Assembly (NCBI GenBank): GCA_030770535.1
Contig: JASVEC010000019.1
Coordinates: 682,001 to 746,000 of the forward strand
DNA length: 64,000 bases
Direction: 5' to 3'
Source: Batkoa obscura
Taxonomy: Eukaryota > Entomophthoromycota > Entomophthoromycetes > Entomophthorales > Batkoaceae
Of this stretch, positions 55,630 through 64,000 are shown in pieces. Below the pieces are notes generated by a model. The model was not told the DNA's origin. It searched no databases and saw nothing but the letters and a program-made list of their open reading frames with translations. Each line of letters begins with the position of its first letter. Position 1 is the first letter of the stretch. The translations under genes and the position numbers were made by a program.

Positions 55630-56319
55630 ATGAAAAATGACGCCTATTTTATCCTTACTTTAATTTTATCTTCTATCTTTGCTATACCAGTACCTGATGA
55701 TTCAGTTTCTCAAGTATCAGGCTCAGGTTCAATTAATTCCACTACACTTGGCGGATCTGCCAGTCTAACCAATTCTTTTGGCTCATCCGCTGGAAGCGGT
55801 TCCAGTACCAGTTCTGGTACTTCAGCTGGTATTGCTTCGGGTCCAAACTCTTCCTTTGGCTCTAGTACGAATGTGGCAGGTGGTACTGTCAACCCGTTTA
55901 GCAATGCTTTTTCATCAGGTAATAATGCAGTTTATGGCGCAACAGGGCCAAGCTCAGGTCTTGTAAATGTAGGCTCTAGCTTTGGATCTGGAAGTACTAG
56001 TAATGGCTTTGGATCTTCCTTTGGAACTGGGGCCACTTCCGGTATTACTTCTGGTGATGCCGGGTTTGGGTCTTCTACTAATTTACAAGCTTCTCAAGCG
56101 AATGCTATGAGTTCATCTGGTGCTACTGGTTCCGGTACAACTTTTGGTGCTTCTTCAAATCCTTATTCAGGAACAAATGCTGGTAACAGTGTCTCTATCC
56201 TTACTAATCAAGCTGGCTCGGTTGGTGCTTCTAATAATTATGGCTCCTCCATTGGCGCCGGTGTTATTGGCGCCGGGACTAATTTAAATGGATTTAATAA
56301 TGTTACTCCATATAACTAA
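55630..56319 (+). CDS. Secreted Gly/Ser/Ala-rich protein (tandem pair, second)
   Basis: 229 residues from the ATG that directly precedes a signal peptide (MKNDAYFILTLILSSIFAIP). The frame is open for 35 codons further upstream, but that part is Lys-rich and would bury the signal peptide. After VPDDSVSQVSGSG it follows its neighbour block for block: SSAGSGSSTSSGTSAG, GPNSSFGSSTNVAGGT, SSGNNAVYGATG, SSTNLQASQAN, SSNNYGSSIGAGVIGAGTNL. It has more C/G at third positions than the first copy. A tandem duplicate that has diverged in sequence while keeping the repeat order. Confidence 0.8.
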   Translation: MKNDAYFILTLILSSIFAIPVPDDSVSQVSGSGSINSTTLGGSASLTNSFGSSAGSGSSTSSGTSAGIASGPNSSFGSSTNVAGGTVNPFSNAFSSGNNAVYGATGPSSGLVNVGSSFGSGSTSNGFGSSFGTGATSGITSGDAGFGSSTNLQASQANAMSSSGATGSGTTFGASSNPYSGTNAGNSVSILTNQAGSVGASNNYGSSIGAGVIGAGTNLNGFNNVTPYN

Positions 56320-56588
56320 ATTATCTATTAATAAAAATCATTATATACTTAGATCAAAAATACCCTAAATTACTACTTATTATATAATGGTACGTAAAAA
56401 AATATCAACATGATGTAAATTCGAAGAATTTATTCACAACTTAGTAACAAGTATCTGAGGCCTATAAAAAGCAACCCAACACTATAATTTCCTATAACTT
56501 TGATTTTTTAAAGTTGAAAAAGCATAATGATGAAATATTAAAAGAACTAGTATATACTAATAATAGATTTTTATTGATATTAAGGTAT

Positions 56589-57923
56589 TCATTCTGAAAT
56601 ACCAGGGATGGTGTTTAATAAATCAATGAACTTATTATCTCTAGCTTCATTTTTACGAACCTTATTAACATTTAAACCGTTCATTTTAATCCAGTCGTCT
56701 GGTAATGGAAGTCTCTTCTTAATTTTACCAGGTGCTCCTGGATTTATAATTCCAAGTCCGAGAATCGGCAAATTAGTGCTTAAAAGGTTAACTACTTGAT
56801 CGGGATTTAAATTTTTAATATTTTTTAATAACCTTTGAACCCCATTTCCATTTCCTTTACTATAATCATTTCCTTTTCCGTTACCATTGTTATCTCTGAT
56901 TGGTAGAACCCCACCCAATGGATTGCTGCTTTTATCAGTTCCAGAAGACTTAATTGTATTATTGGTATTAGATAGTTGAGCATTAGATCCTTGTGGTGCA
57001 GTAGCCTCTAAAGTATTTATATCGTTGGTAGCTGCTACGCTATTTGAGTCAGCGTTCAAAGAAGGCTGGTATCTTGGATAAGTGTAGCAATAAAATGAGC
57101 TCTTTGTATTAAATGTAGATTGTACATTAACTCTCCAGGTAACTAAAGAATCGGATGGTGAGACATTTTGGTCATAATAGTCACCTTCAAACTGATTTGA
57201 ATCAGGATGTCTTTGTTGCCATTCATACCATAACATATCAATAAAAGTATGATGTAACATAAATAGAGGATCGTTAGGAGAATACATTTGTCTGAAGTCA
57301 TAGCTACCGCCAATCTTTACATGAGGATCACCATGCTTCTCTTCTAAATTACCACAGAATTCTGAGAATTTATCATAGTTCAAAAAACTGTTTAATATGC
57401 TAGGGGGAGTAAAGCTAGATACACTACTACCTTGATCGTATCTTCTTTGCAAACAATGTAACTTTGGATAGTTGACATATAGTCCAGAAAATTTACCACT
57501 GTTGAGGCAATAATTTCTAGATCTATCACCATTCGCTCCCATATATGAATTAGATAATACAGCAGAATTAGCTGGATAGTCATAATCTTTCGACCAATCC
57601 CAATAAGGCAAATGAACACTTGAATCAATCTTTTGTAACTCTTTTTCATAGAGTCGAATATAATATCTATGCCATGGTAAAAACTTAGGAGTACCATGAG
57701 CATTACCTTGAGCATTGTAGTGTATCTTTGAATAATTGTCATAAATAGTGAGGTTTCCACTACCTGCTTTAGTGGATTGAAGTTTTTTAGCAGCCCTTAC
57801 AAAGCGAGTAAGCTCATCTTGAGTAAGCTCTCTAATTTCTTTACGCTGGTAAGGACTAGAACAATCCTGAGAAAAATAACCTGAAATAAGTAATAAAGAT
57901 GGAAGTAATGATGTGAATTTCAT
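56589..57923 (-). CDS. Secreted tyrosinase A (tandem pair)
   Basis: 444 residues, one exon. A signal peptide (MKFTSLLPSLLLISGYFSQD) precedes the type-3 copper domain. CuA ligand candidates are His68, His76 and His85 (KIHYNAQGNAHGT, FLPWHRYY) with the usual LPYWDW after them. CuB candidates are His197 and His201 (KHGDPHVKIGG) and the HH pair at 224-225 (DPLFMLHHTFIDMLW). All motifs are present, so it should oxidise phenols to quinones, for melanin or defence. After about residue 285 comes a Ser/Asn-rich linker and a conserved tail (KKRLPLPDDWIKMN, KVRKNEARDNKFIDLLN). The first part is identical at DNA level to tyrosinase B; the linker is not. Confidence 0.9.
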   Translation of the reverse strand: MKFTSLLPSLLLISGYFSQDCSSPYQRKEIRELTQDELTRFVRAAKKLQSTKAGSGNLTIYDNYSKIHYNAQGNAHGTPKFLPWHRYYIRLYEKELQKIDSSVHLPYWDWSKDYDYPANSAVLSNSYMGANGDRSRNYCLNSGKFSGLYVNYPKLHCLQRRYDQGSSVSSFTPPSILNSFLNYDKFSEFCGNLEEKHGDPHVKIGGSYDFRQMYSPNDPLFMLHHTFIDMLWYEWQQRHPDSNQFEGDYYDQNVSPSDSLVTWRVNVQSTFNTKSSFYCYTYPRYQPSLNADSNSVAATNDINTLEATAPQGSNAQLSNTNNTIKSSGTDKSSNPLGGVLPIRDNNGNGKGNDYSKGNGNGVQRLLKNIKNLNPDQVVNLLSTNLPILGLGIINPGAPGKIKKRLPLPDDWIKMNGLNVNKVRKNEARDNKFIDLLNTIPGISE

Positions 57924-59039
57924 TTCTATTTGTATTTGTTGATATTATAACTTTGAGTCTACATATTGAGTCTTATATACTTTGAACTAATACTTAGATT
58001 GTTCTATGCACTTGACTCTATCCTATTTTTACTCTACTTTAAATACCTCATCACTAATTTTAACTTTGCATGATATGAAATTTAGACTTCTAAAGCCTTC
58101 CTTTAATTTATTTTGATCACATTAAGAAATAATCGAAATCTGCAATCACTTCAACCTTAGTAATTTTAGCAAGCAAATTTGCTAAAAATAGCAGTTTATT
58201 TACCTTACATAATGCCATTTAATCAACTTAGATTCAGAATTAACTTAATTTTAATAAACATCAGAATTTTAATATAAGTAAAGCTAATTAAAGCATGATA
58301 ATCTAGAAGTTCATAATTAGTTAATTACTAAAAGCAAAAATGATGATGGCTTTAATTTGAAGCCTTTTTACTCTCATGTATCATTTAATATTTTATTTTT
58401 ATAATAAAAATAGCTCATTTTAAGTGCTTATAGTTTATAAACTAATTTAAGATCTTTTTTTATTATATAGTTTTTTCACTTGTGCTTCATTAAAATGACT
58501 CTTTCCTTTTGTAATACGTAAGGCTTTACTATTCCGCTTTTAAATTTAGACTACTGTTTATTAACACTAAGATGTTTTTCAACTTAAAATCAGTTCAAAG
58601 TTCAATCAAGATCTCAAGCTAAGCTTTTCTATTATGTTAACAGATAGTTTCATATTAAAATTTTAGCTTTAATATGACTTTTTAGTTTTTGGCATTATTA
58701 GTAACATTATGGTTGATAAAATATTAGTACCTCATTTGAATAAACTACCAATTCATTATCTTTATAGCTTATTTACAAATATTTGGTTTTAGATTTAATT
58801 TTTTAACTATTATTTAAAATTCTGAGTTTCAAATGAAATTTCCAAATAATCCTAATTAATGATGAATTAAGCTCAAGTTCACAATTCAATCGTTAAATAC
58901 TTGCCAACTAGCTTGGACATTACGAAAAAAATGGTAAATTTGATTTTTTTAATACTAGTAATTTTTTTGATTACACACCCATATTAGACAGTTTGCCTTA
59001 TTTAAGATAGTTTTGAGAATTTGAAGAATGTCAGTTATA

Positions 59040-59215
59040 TAAAGTATCTAAAGAAAGCTTAAAGAGTTGGAAGATATGGTAATACTTTGATGGATAAGAC
59101 AGATCTTTGACTATTTTAACAGGTAACGTAGATGGAGGTCCTTTGATGGGCAACTCATTCTCCTTGACTAAGAAGAGGGAGCGCACTATTACTGAATCAC
59201 CTCTCCCCAGGCATT
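59040..59215 (+). other. GC-rich island, possible coding relic
   Basis: One frame reads RWRSFDGQLILLD, EEGAHYY and ITSPQALIL between stops; another reads VDGGPLMGNSFSLTKKRERT. The composition is unlike the surrounding AT-rich DNA. Too short to identify. Confidence 0.25.
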
Positions 59216-59247
59216 AATTCTTTGAGTTATTTTTTTCACTATTTAGC

Positions 59248-59355
59248 ATATAGGAGGATTTTGGCTTCCTCACTTATTCCATTTATAAAGTGCTGTTTAA
59301 ATGGAAAAGCAAGTTGCTAGTAAAATTTTCAAATAAAAAAACACATTTCTATATA
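59248..59355 (-). mobile_element. Eroded MITE-A copy
   Basis: ATATAGGAGGATTTTGGCTT to ACACATTTCTATAT. The interior is diverged but the TAGTAAAATTTTCAAATAAA block is clear. Confidence 0.7.
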
Positions 59356-59567
59356 ATACTTATTAGGGAACAGAGATAGTAAATACAGAAAGCAATACCA
59401 ATGCGTCATGGATTTCACAAATATAGTGACTATTCAGTAATAGTATTTTATTATTAAAAAAAATAGGCCAAATTGTAATAAAAAAATTAAAGTCAATGAT
59501 ACTAAAGCCCAATAATAAAAATTGCAGTAAAGTATTTAAAAATAAATATTTATTAAAATTAGGGTGT

Positions 59568-60917
59568 TCACAATGAGGTATCAGAAATGGCATTTAAAAG
59601 GTCGATAAACTTATTATCTCTAGCTTCATTTTTACGAACTTTGTCAATATTCAAATTATTCATTTTAATCCAATCATCGGGTAATGGAAGTCTCTTCTTA
59701 ATTCTACCAGGTGCTCCTGAGCTGCCAAGTGTAAGCCCTAAACTTGGTAAATTGCTACTTAAAAGGTCAATTGCTTGATCTGGGTTTGATTTTTTGACAT
59801 TTTCCAACAACCTTTGAAGTCCTACTCCATGTCCATTCCCATTTCCAAGCCCATATGCATTTCCATTTCCATTTCCGTTTCCATTTCCATTTCCATTTCC
59901 ATTTCCATTTCCATTTCCATTTCCATTTCCATTTCCATTTCCATTTCCATTTCCATTTCCATTTCCATTTCCATTTCCATTTCCATTTCCCTTCTCATTA
60001 GCCCTTCTAGCAAGATTCTGTATAGTAGCTGCATTATTTGTATTAAAATTTAAAGAAGGCTGGTATCTTGGATAAGTATAGCAAAAAAAAGGGTCTTTAG
60101 TATTGAAGGTAGATTGTACGGTAATTTGCCAGGTAACTAAAGAATCGGATGGTGAGACATTTTGGTCATAATAGTCACCTTCAAACTGATTTGAATCAGG
60201 ATGTCTTTGTTGCCATTCATACCATAACATATCAATAAAAGTATGATGTAACATAAATAGAGGATCGTTAGGAGAATACATTTGTCTGAAGTCATAGCTA
60301 CCGCCAATCTTTACATGAGGATCACCATGCTTCTCTTCTAAATTACCACAGAATTCTGAGAATTTATCATAGTTCAAAAAACTGTTTAATATGCTAGGGG
60401 GAGTAAAGCTAGATACACTACTACCTTGATCGTATCTTCTTTGCAAACAATGTAACTTTGGATAGTTGACATATAGTCCAGAAAATTTACCACTGTTGAG
60501 GCAATAATTTCTAGATCTATCACCATTCGCTCCCATATATGAATTAGATAATACAGCAGAATTAGCTGGATAGTCATAATCTTTCGACCAATCCCAATAA
60601 GGCAAATGAACACTTGAATCAATCTTTTGTAACTCTTTTTCATAGAGTCGAATATAATATCTATGCCATGGTAAAAACTTAGGAGTACCATGAGCATTAC
60701 CTTGAGCATTGTAGTGTATCTTTGAATAATTGTCATAAATAGTGAGGTTTCCACTACCTGCTTTAGTGGATTGAAGTTTTTTAGCAGCCCTTACAAAGCG
60801 AGTAAGCTCATCTTGAGTAAGCTCTCTAATTTCTTTACGCTGGTAAGGACTAGAACAATCCTGAGAAAAATAACCTGAAATAAGTAATAAAGATGGAAGT
60901 AATGATGTGAATTTCAT
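59568..60917 (-). CDS. Secreted tyrosinase B (tandem pair) with long Gly-Asn run
   Basis: 449 residues. Residues 1 to about 264 are identical to tyrosinase A, including signal peptide, CuA His68/76/85 and CuB His197/201 and HH224-225. It then differs: VTWQITVQSTFNTKDPFFCY against VTWRVNVQSTFNTKSSFYCY. The linker is a run of about 20 Gly-Asn pairs from a CCATTT hexamer repeat. The conserved tail KKRLPLPDDWIKMNNLNIDK and NEARDNKFIDLLN follows. Same predicted phenol-oxidising activity. The shared conserved tail after variable linkers suggests that the tail has its own role, such as covering the active site as in other fungal pro-tyrosinases; that is inference. Confidence 0.9.
   Translation of the reverse strand: MKFTSLLPSLLLISGYFSQDCSSPYQRKEIRELTQDELTRFVRAAKKLQSTKAGSGNLTIYDNYSKIHYNAQGNAHGTPKFLPWHRYYIRLYEKELQKIDSSVHLPYWDWSKDYDYPANSAVLSNSYMGANGDRSRNYCLNSGKFSGLYVNYPKLHCLQRRYDQGSSVSSFTPPSILNSFLNYDKFSEFCGNLEEKHGDPHVKIGGSYDFRQMYSPNDPLFMLHHTFIDMLWYEWQQRHPDSNQFEGDYYDQNVSPSDSLVTWQITVQSTFNTKDPFFCYTYPRYQPSLNFNTNNAATIQNLARRANEKGNGNGNGNGNGNGNGNGNGNGNGNGNGNGNGNGNGNGNGNGNGNAYGLGNGNGHGVGLQRLLENVKKSNPDQAIDLLSSNLPSLGLTLGSSGAPGRIKKRLPLPDDWIKMNNLNIDKVRKNEARDNKFIDLLNAISDTSL
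59855..59992. repeat. (CCATTT)n hexamer repeat inside tyrosinase B
   Basis: About twenty CCATTT units, almost perfect, encoding (Gly-Asn)n on the minus strand. In-frame length change is expected. Confidence 0.95.
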
Positions 60918-62064
60918 TTCTATTTGTATTTGTTAATACTATAACTTTAAGTCCACTCTCTGATACTTATATATACTTTAAACCAATACGTAGATTTCTC
61001 CATGCACTTGATTCTATCCTATTTTTACTCTACTTTAAATACCTCTTCTTTAATTTTAAGTCTGCATAATATAAAATTAAGATTTTTATAAGCCTTCTTT
61101 AATCTAGTTATACATAAAGTTCCTCAATTATTTAGATAGGTTAAGGCCGACGAAATATGTGATTATAGTAATGTAGCTTTTTTACTTAAAAAAGAATCAA
61201 TTATTGTAACAAGATTCTGTATTGATCTTGTTAAAAAAGTAAAGAAACTTTTGAAGCAACCTTTGTTAGTTTTGTGGATTACTTTAACAATCCAAACTTA
61301 CAATCAATTTAAGCTTGAATTTAATTTCAAATTTACCAAAATAGTAGTTTTGGCCTATAAAATGGCATTGCAATTATAATGTCAAAATTGACTTAATTTA
61401 AATTAACAAAAATTAACAAAAGTTAGCAAAAATAATATAAATTAAGGTTTATTGAAGATCATATTAATCTAGCTTTGTTATTAGTTACTTGCTAAATATA
61501 AACACAAGAATAACTCTCTTTTATACTTTATTTATAATACTTTATTTATACATTATTTTTATAATAAAAATAGCTCATTGTAAATGCTAGTGATTTATGA
61601 ACCTTAATTTGAGTTATTTTGTATTTCCTTCATTTATGACTTATTAAAATACTTATTCTTTTCGTAGTAGAAATGTTTTACTATTCTATTTTTAAAATTA
61701 GACAATTGTCTCTAAATAATGAGGTATTTTGAAAATCAAAGCTGAGTTAAAACTGAAGTTGAAAGTTTGAAACTATACTTTTTTATAATATTGATACATA
61801 GTCTATATTAATATGTACATAGCTAAAAAATACATCATCTTTTGCAAAAAATCAAATGATGAGTATACAAAATTAATAAGCTATGATAACCCATGGTAAC
61901 TTCCTATAGAAACAAATAAAAACGTAACAATATCGACACATTATAATAACTACATCACATTAATTCAAACAATACATAGCCAAAAAACTATAACCTTATA
62001 AACCATATAGAAAACACCAACACATTGAAATCTCAAAATTAAACTTCTTATATTTTCAACTTTA
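60918..62064. other. Upstream region of tyrosinase B
   Basis: 60918-61700 is the diverged counterpart of 57924-58570: both carry CTATCCTATTTTTACTCTAC and ATAATAAAAATAGCTCATT. The rest is AT-rich with nothing supported. Confidence 0.5.
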
Positions 62065-63442
62065 TTAAATCTTTTTAACAATTTGGACCACATCTTCATC
62101 TTTTAAAATGTGTTCTTTACCTACTTTTTGTGGATTATGTTTGACTGAACTACCCCATACTTGAGCACTAAAAAGTTGGTTAATCACTCACACAATTATT
62201 TTTAAAAATTTAGAAATTTACTGTCTAAAGCGTTCCAAAATAGCTTTATGAATAGCTAAACAAAAATCTTCAACTGAGCATTTACCGTCCCTTAATACAA
62301 CAGGTTCATTATAATCTGGTAATTTACCTTTAGGTTTTGTATATCTAAATGAGAAAATATTATTTACTTTGATATACTTATACAAAAATAAATTCTTACA
62401 CCCTAACTAAACTAAGATATTTCCACATCATAGCCAACAACTCATCAAAATTCCATTCATGATGAGCAGAGATAGGAACTGCATGTGGAATTCTGTAAAT
62501 GAGATCTAATTCCTCAATAGAAATTTGATCAATTTTATTTAACACATAGATGGCAGGTACGTAAATTCTATTTCCTTCGATGACATCAATCAAATCATCA
62601 GCAGTTGCATCACATTTGAAAGAAACATCGGCATTATGAATCTTATATTCTGAAAGGATAGCTTTAACTTGATCCAAATCAAGATAAGATAAAGGTACTG
62701 TATTGGTCATATTAATCCCTCCTTTTTCCTTCTTTTTAAAGAAAATATTTGGTGGTTCTTTATTTAATCTTATACCAAAGCCTTCCAATTCTTTTTCAAT
62801 AATCGCTTTATGTGATAATGGTTTTAAGACATCCAATACTAAAAAGATTAAGGAACAGGTTCTAGCTACTGCTATAACCTGTTTACCACGACCTTTACCA
62901 TCTTTAGCTCCTTCAATAATACCAGGCAAATCTAAAATCTACTTAGTTTTATCAAAACTTTGATTTTAAATATTTGATAATCGAAATTACTTGTATTTTA
63001 GCTCCTTTATATTGAATCACACCTAAAATAAAATGAAAAGGTTAATAATTAATTTAACGTAAATATAAATTGGCTTACCAGGTACGGTTGTCAATGTTGT
63101 AAACTCATAAGCACCCACTTCAGAGTGAGTTCCTGTAAGCTTTGACATAAGTGTCGATTTACCAACAGAAGGAAAGCCAATAAAACCAACTCTAGCAACA
63201 CCGGTCTTTGCTACATCAAAACCAACTAAAAAAATACAATATCAGTTTTTATTGATTTCTTTTTTCTATTGATTTTACTTACCACCAGTACCACCCCCAC
63301 CGCCTGATTTTGGATCAATAAGTTCACGACGAAGCTTGGCTAATTTGGCTTTAAGCGTACCCAGATGGAAAGAAGTAGCTTTATTTTTTTGGGTTCGAGC
63401 CATCTCGAGCTCAATCTCTTTTATCTTATCTACTACCGACAT
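62065..63442 (-). CDS. DRG1/Rbg1 developmentally regulated GTP-binding protein, six exons
   Basis: Exons 63442-63283, 63225-63079, 63022-62991, 62938-62400, 62344-62222 and 62167-62065, with GT-AG introns of about 52-57 bp and consistent phases, give 367 residues, the same as human DRG1. Order: N-terminal helix ([20 protein letters not shown]), Gly loop, P-loop GFPSVGKST, switch region [12 protein letters not shown]3 in [20 protein letters not shown], the S5D2L insert ([20 protein letters not shown]), NKID, and the C-terminal TGS domain ([33 protein letters not shown]). It binds polysomes with its DFRP partner and assists translation through stalled sites. A standard-code housekeeping gene. 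Confidence 0.95.
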
Positions 63443-63675
63443 CTTCTATAAACTTCTATATTCAATTTATTTTTATTTATTATAAAAAAACAAAATTCAG
63501 AAAAATGTTTAAAGAAGCTCTAAGTCCAAAATAAAACCTTGTTCTGATTGGTTAAAAATGTGAAAAGAATAAAATTGAAAATATAAAAAACTCATTTTAT
63601 TCAACTTTAAAAAAATTCGATTAACAAAAATAAACAACTAAAACTTTAATAAAAACTAATACAATAATTATTAAC

Positions 63676-64000
63676 TTATTCTGACTCTGAAGATGTAGAT
63701 TCGTAATTCTTATTATTACTAATCGCGCTAATTACTACTTTAGGTTTTACTTCCTCTTCTTCATCACTATAATCATCGGGATCTTCTGATGTAAATTCAT
63801 CCATAAAATGACCACCACTTTTGATCTTTTTAATCTTTTTTGGACTAGGAAGAATAGGATTCGAGACAAATTCAAGATCGTCTGATATAGAATCGATATC
63901 TTCTAAAATAAGTATGTTAGTTGTTATTTAATTCAAAAATTAAATAACAATCTTTACCCAAAATTCCAACTTTCTCCTCTTTCTTGTTCTCATTTGTTTT
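63676..64000 (-). CDS. 3' end of an acidic-tailed gene, continues beyond the window
   Basis: Two exons are visible: the end of one (64000-63958: KTNENKKEEKVGIL) and the last (63902-63676), joined by a 55-bp GT-AG intron (GTAAAG donor, TTTTAG acceptor) in phase 1. The tail reads DIDSISDDLEFVSNPILPSP, KKIKKIKSGGHFMDEF, SEDPDDYSDEEEEVKPKVVI and ends ESTSSESE. The Lys-rich patch could be a nuclear signal and the acidic SE/DE runs are typical of nuclear or nucleolar proteins. The family cannot be named from this end alone. It runs in the same direction as DRG1, 233 bp upstream of it. Confidence 0.7.

Larger units (their letters stand above)
57924..59567. other. Intergenic stretch between the tyrosinases
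   Basis: 57924-58570 resembles 60918-61700, the upstream region of the other tyrosinase, so it belongs to the duplicated unit. It also holds a MITE-A copy at 59248 and a small GC-rich island at about 59040-59215 that may be a coding relic. Confidence 0.55.

Noticed and set aside
59814-60053. Long open frames on both strands around the tyrosinase B repeat
   Set aside because: They are other-frame readings of the CCATTT repeat inside the tyrosinase gene.
1-64000. CRISPR arrays, riboswitches, retroelements
   Set aside because: No regularly spaced direct repeats with unique spacers, no aptamer-like leader, and no reverse transcriptase, integrase or long terminal repeats seen.

Overview
This window looks like nuclear DNA of an early-diverging fungus. 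The evidence is very AT-rich DNA, many introns of about 45-60 bp with GTAAGT/GTAAAT donors in the conserved genes, fungal secreted proteins, tandem tyrosinases, F-box/LRR genes, pieces of fungal-specific transcription-factor domain, and eukaryotic tRNAs. The best guess is an entomophthoralean of the Conidiobolus type. That is an inference from base composition and gene content; no rRNA or barcode lies in the window.

Layout. 1-9.1 kb: a cluster of small secreted Gln/Gly/Asn-rich proteins with related N-termini, a shared C-terminal GLLG-type tail and a shared upstream AAGCCCAT box; one member is clearly decayed. 9.2-16.5 kb: a stand-alone module resembling part of the fungal transcription-factor domain, a decayed F-box/LRR gene, a TB2/DP1/HVA22 (REEP-like) membrane protein, and an eight-exon WDR79/TCAB1-like WD40 gene with exons as short as 25 nt. 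18.5-25.5 kb: two divergent homeodomain genes, tRNA-Asp(GTC), a second decayed F-box/LRR gene and initiator tRNA-Met. 26.5-29.7 kb: a second stand-alone module, a Ser/Asn-rich secreted protein and a four-exon glutathione S-transferase. 34.1-38.0 kb: an intronless full-length ABCB (P-glycoprotein type) transporter. 41.0-50 kb: a transcription-factor-like gene without a zinc cluster, a third stand-alone module and a secreted S41-family peptidase. 53-61 kb: a tandem pair of secreted Gly/Ser/Ala-rich proteins and a tandem pair of tyrosinases. 62-64 kb: a six-exon DRG1 (Rbg1) GTPase and the 3' end of an acidic-tailed gene.

Between the genes lie about 30 copies of one roughly 106-bp terminal-inverted-repeat element (a MITE), including nested, chained and paired copies, and one different foldback element of about 195 bp. 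No retroelement or virus-derived element was recognised.

The genes do not form one pathway. The window mixes housekeeping genes (DRG1, WDR79, tRNAs, ABC transporter) with fast-evolving accessory families: secreted repeat proteins, tyrosinases, F-box/LRR genes, homeodomain genes and transcription-factor fragments. In the decayed genes the stop codons fall mostly where a paralogue or motif expects Gln or Trp, which fits C-to-T decay towards AT. No single novel system stands out. The best leads are the stand-alone module family, the co-regulated secreted cluster, the converted tyrosinase pair and the MITE behaviour.
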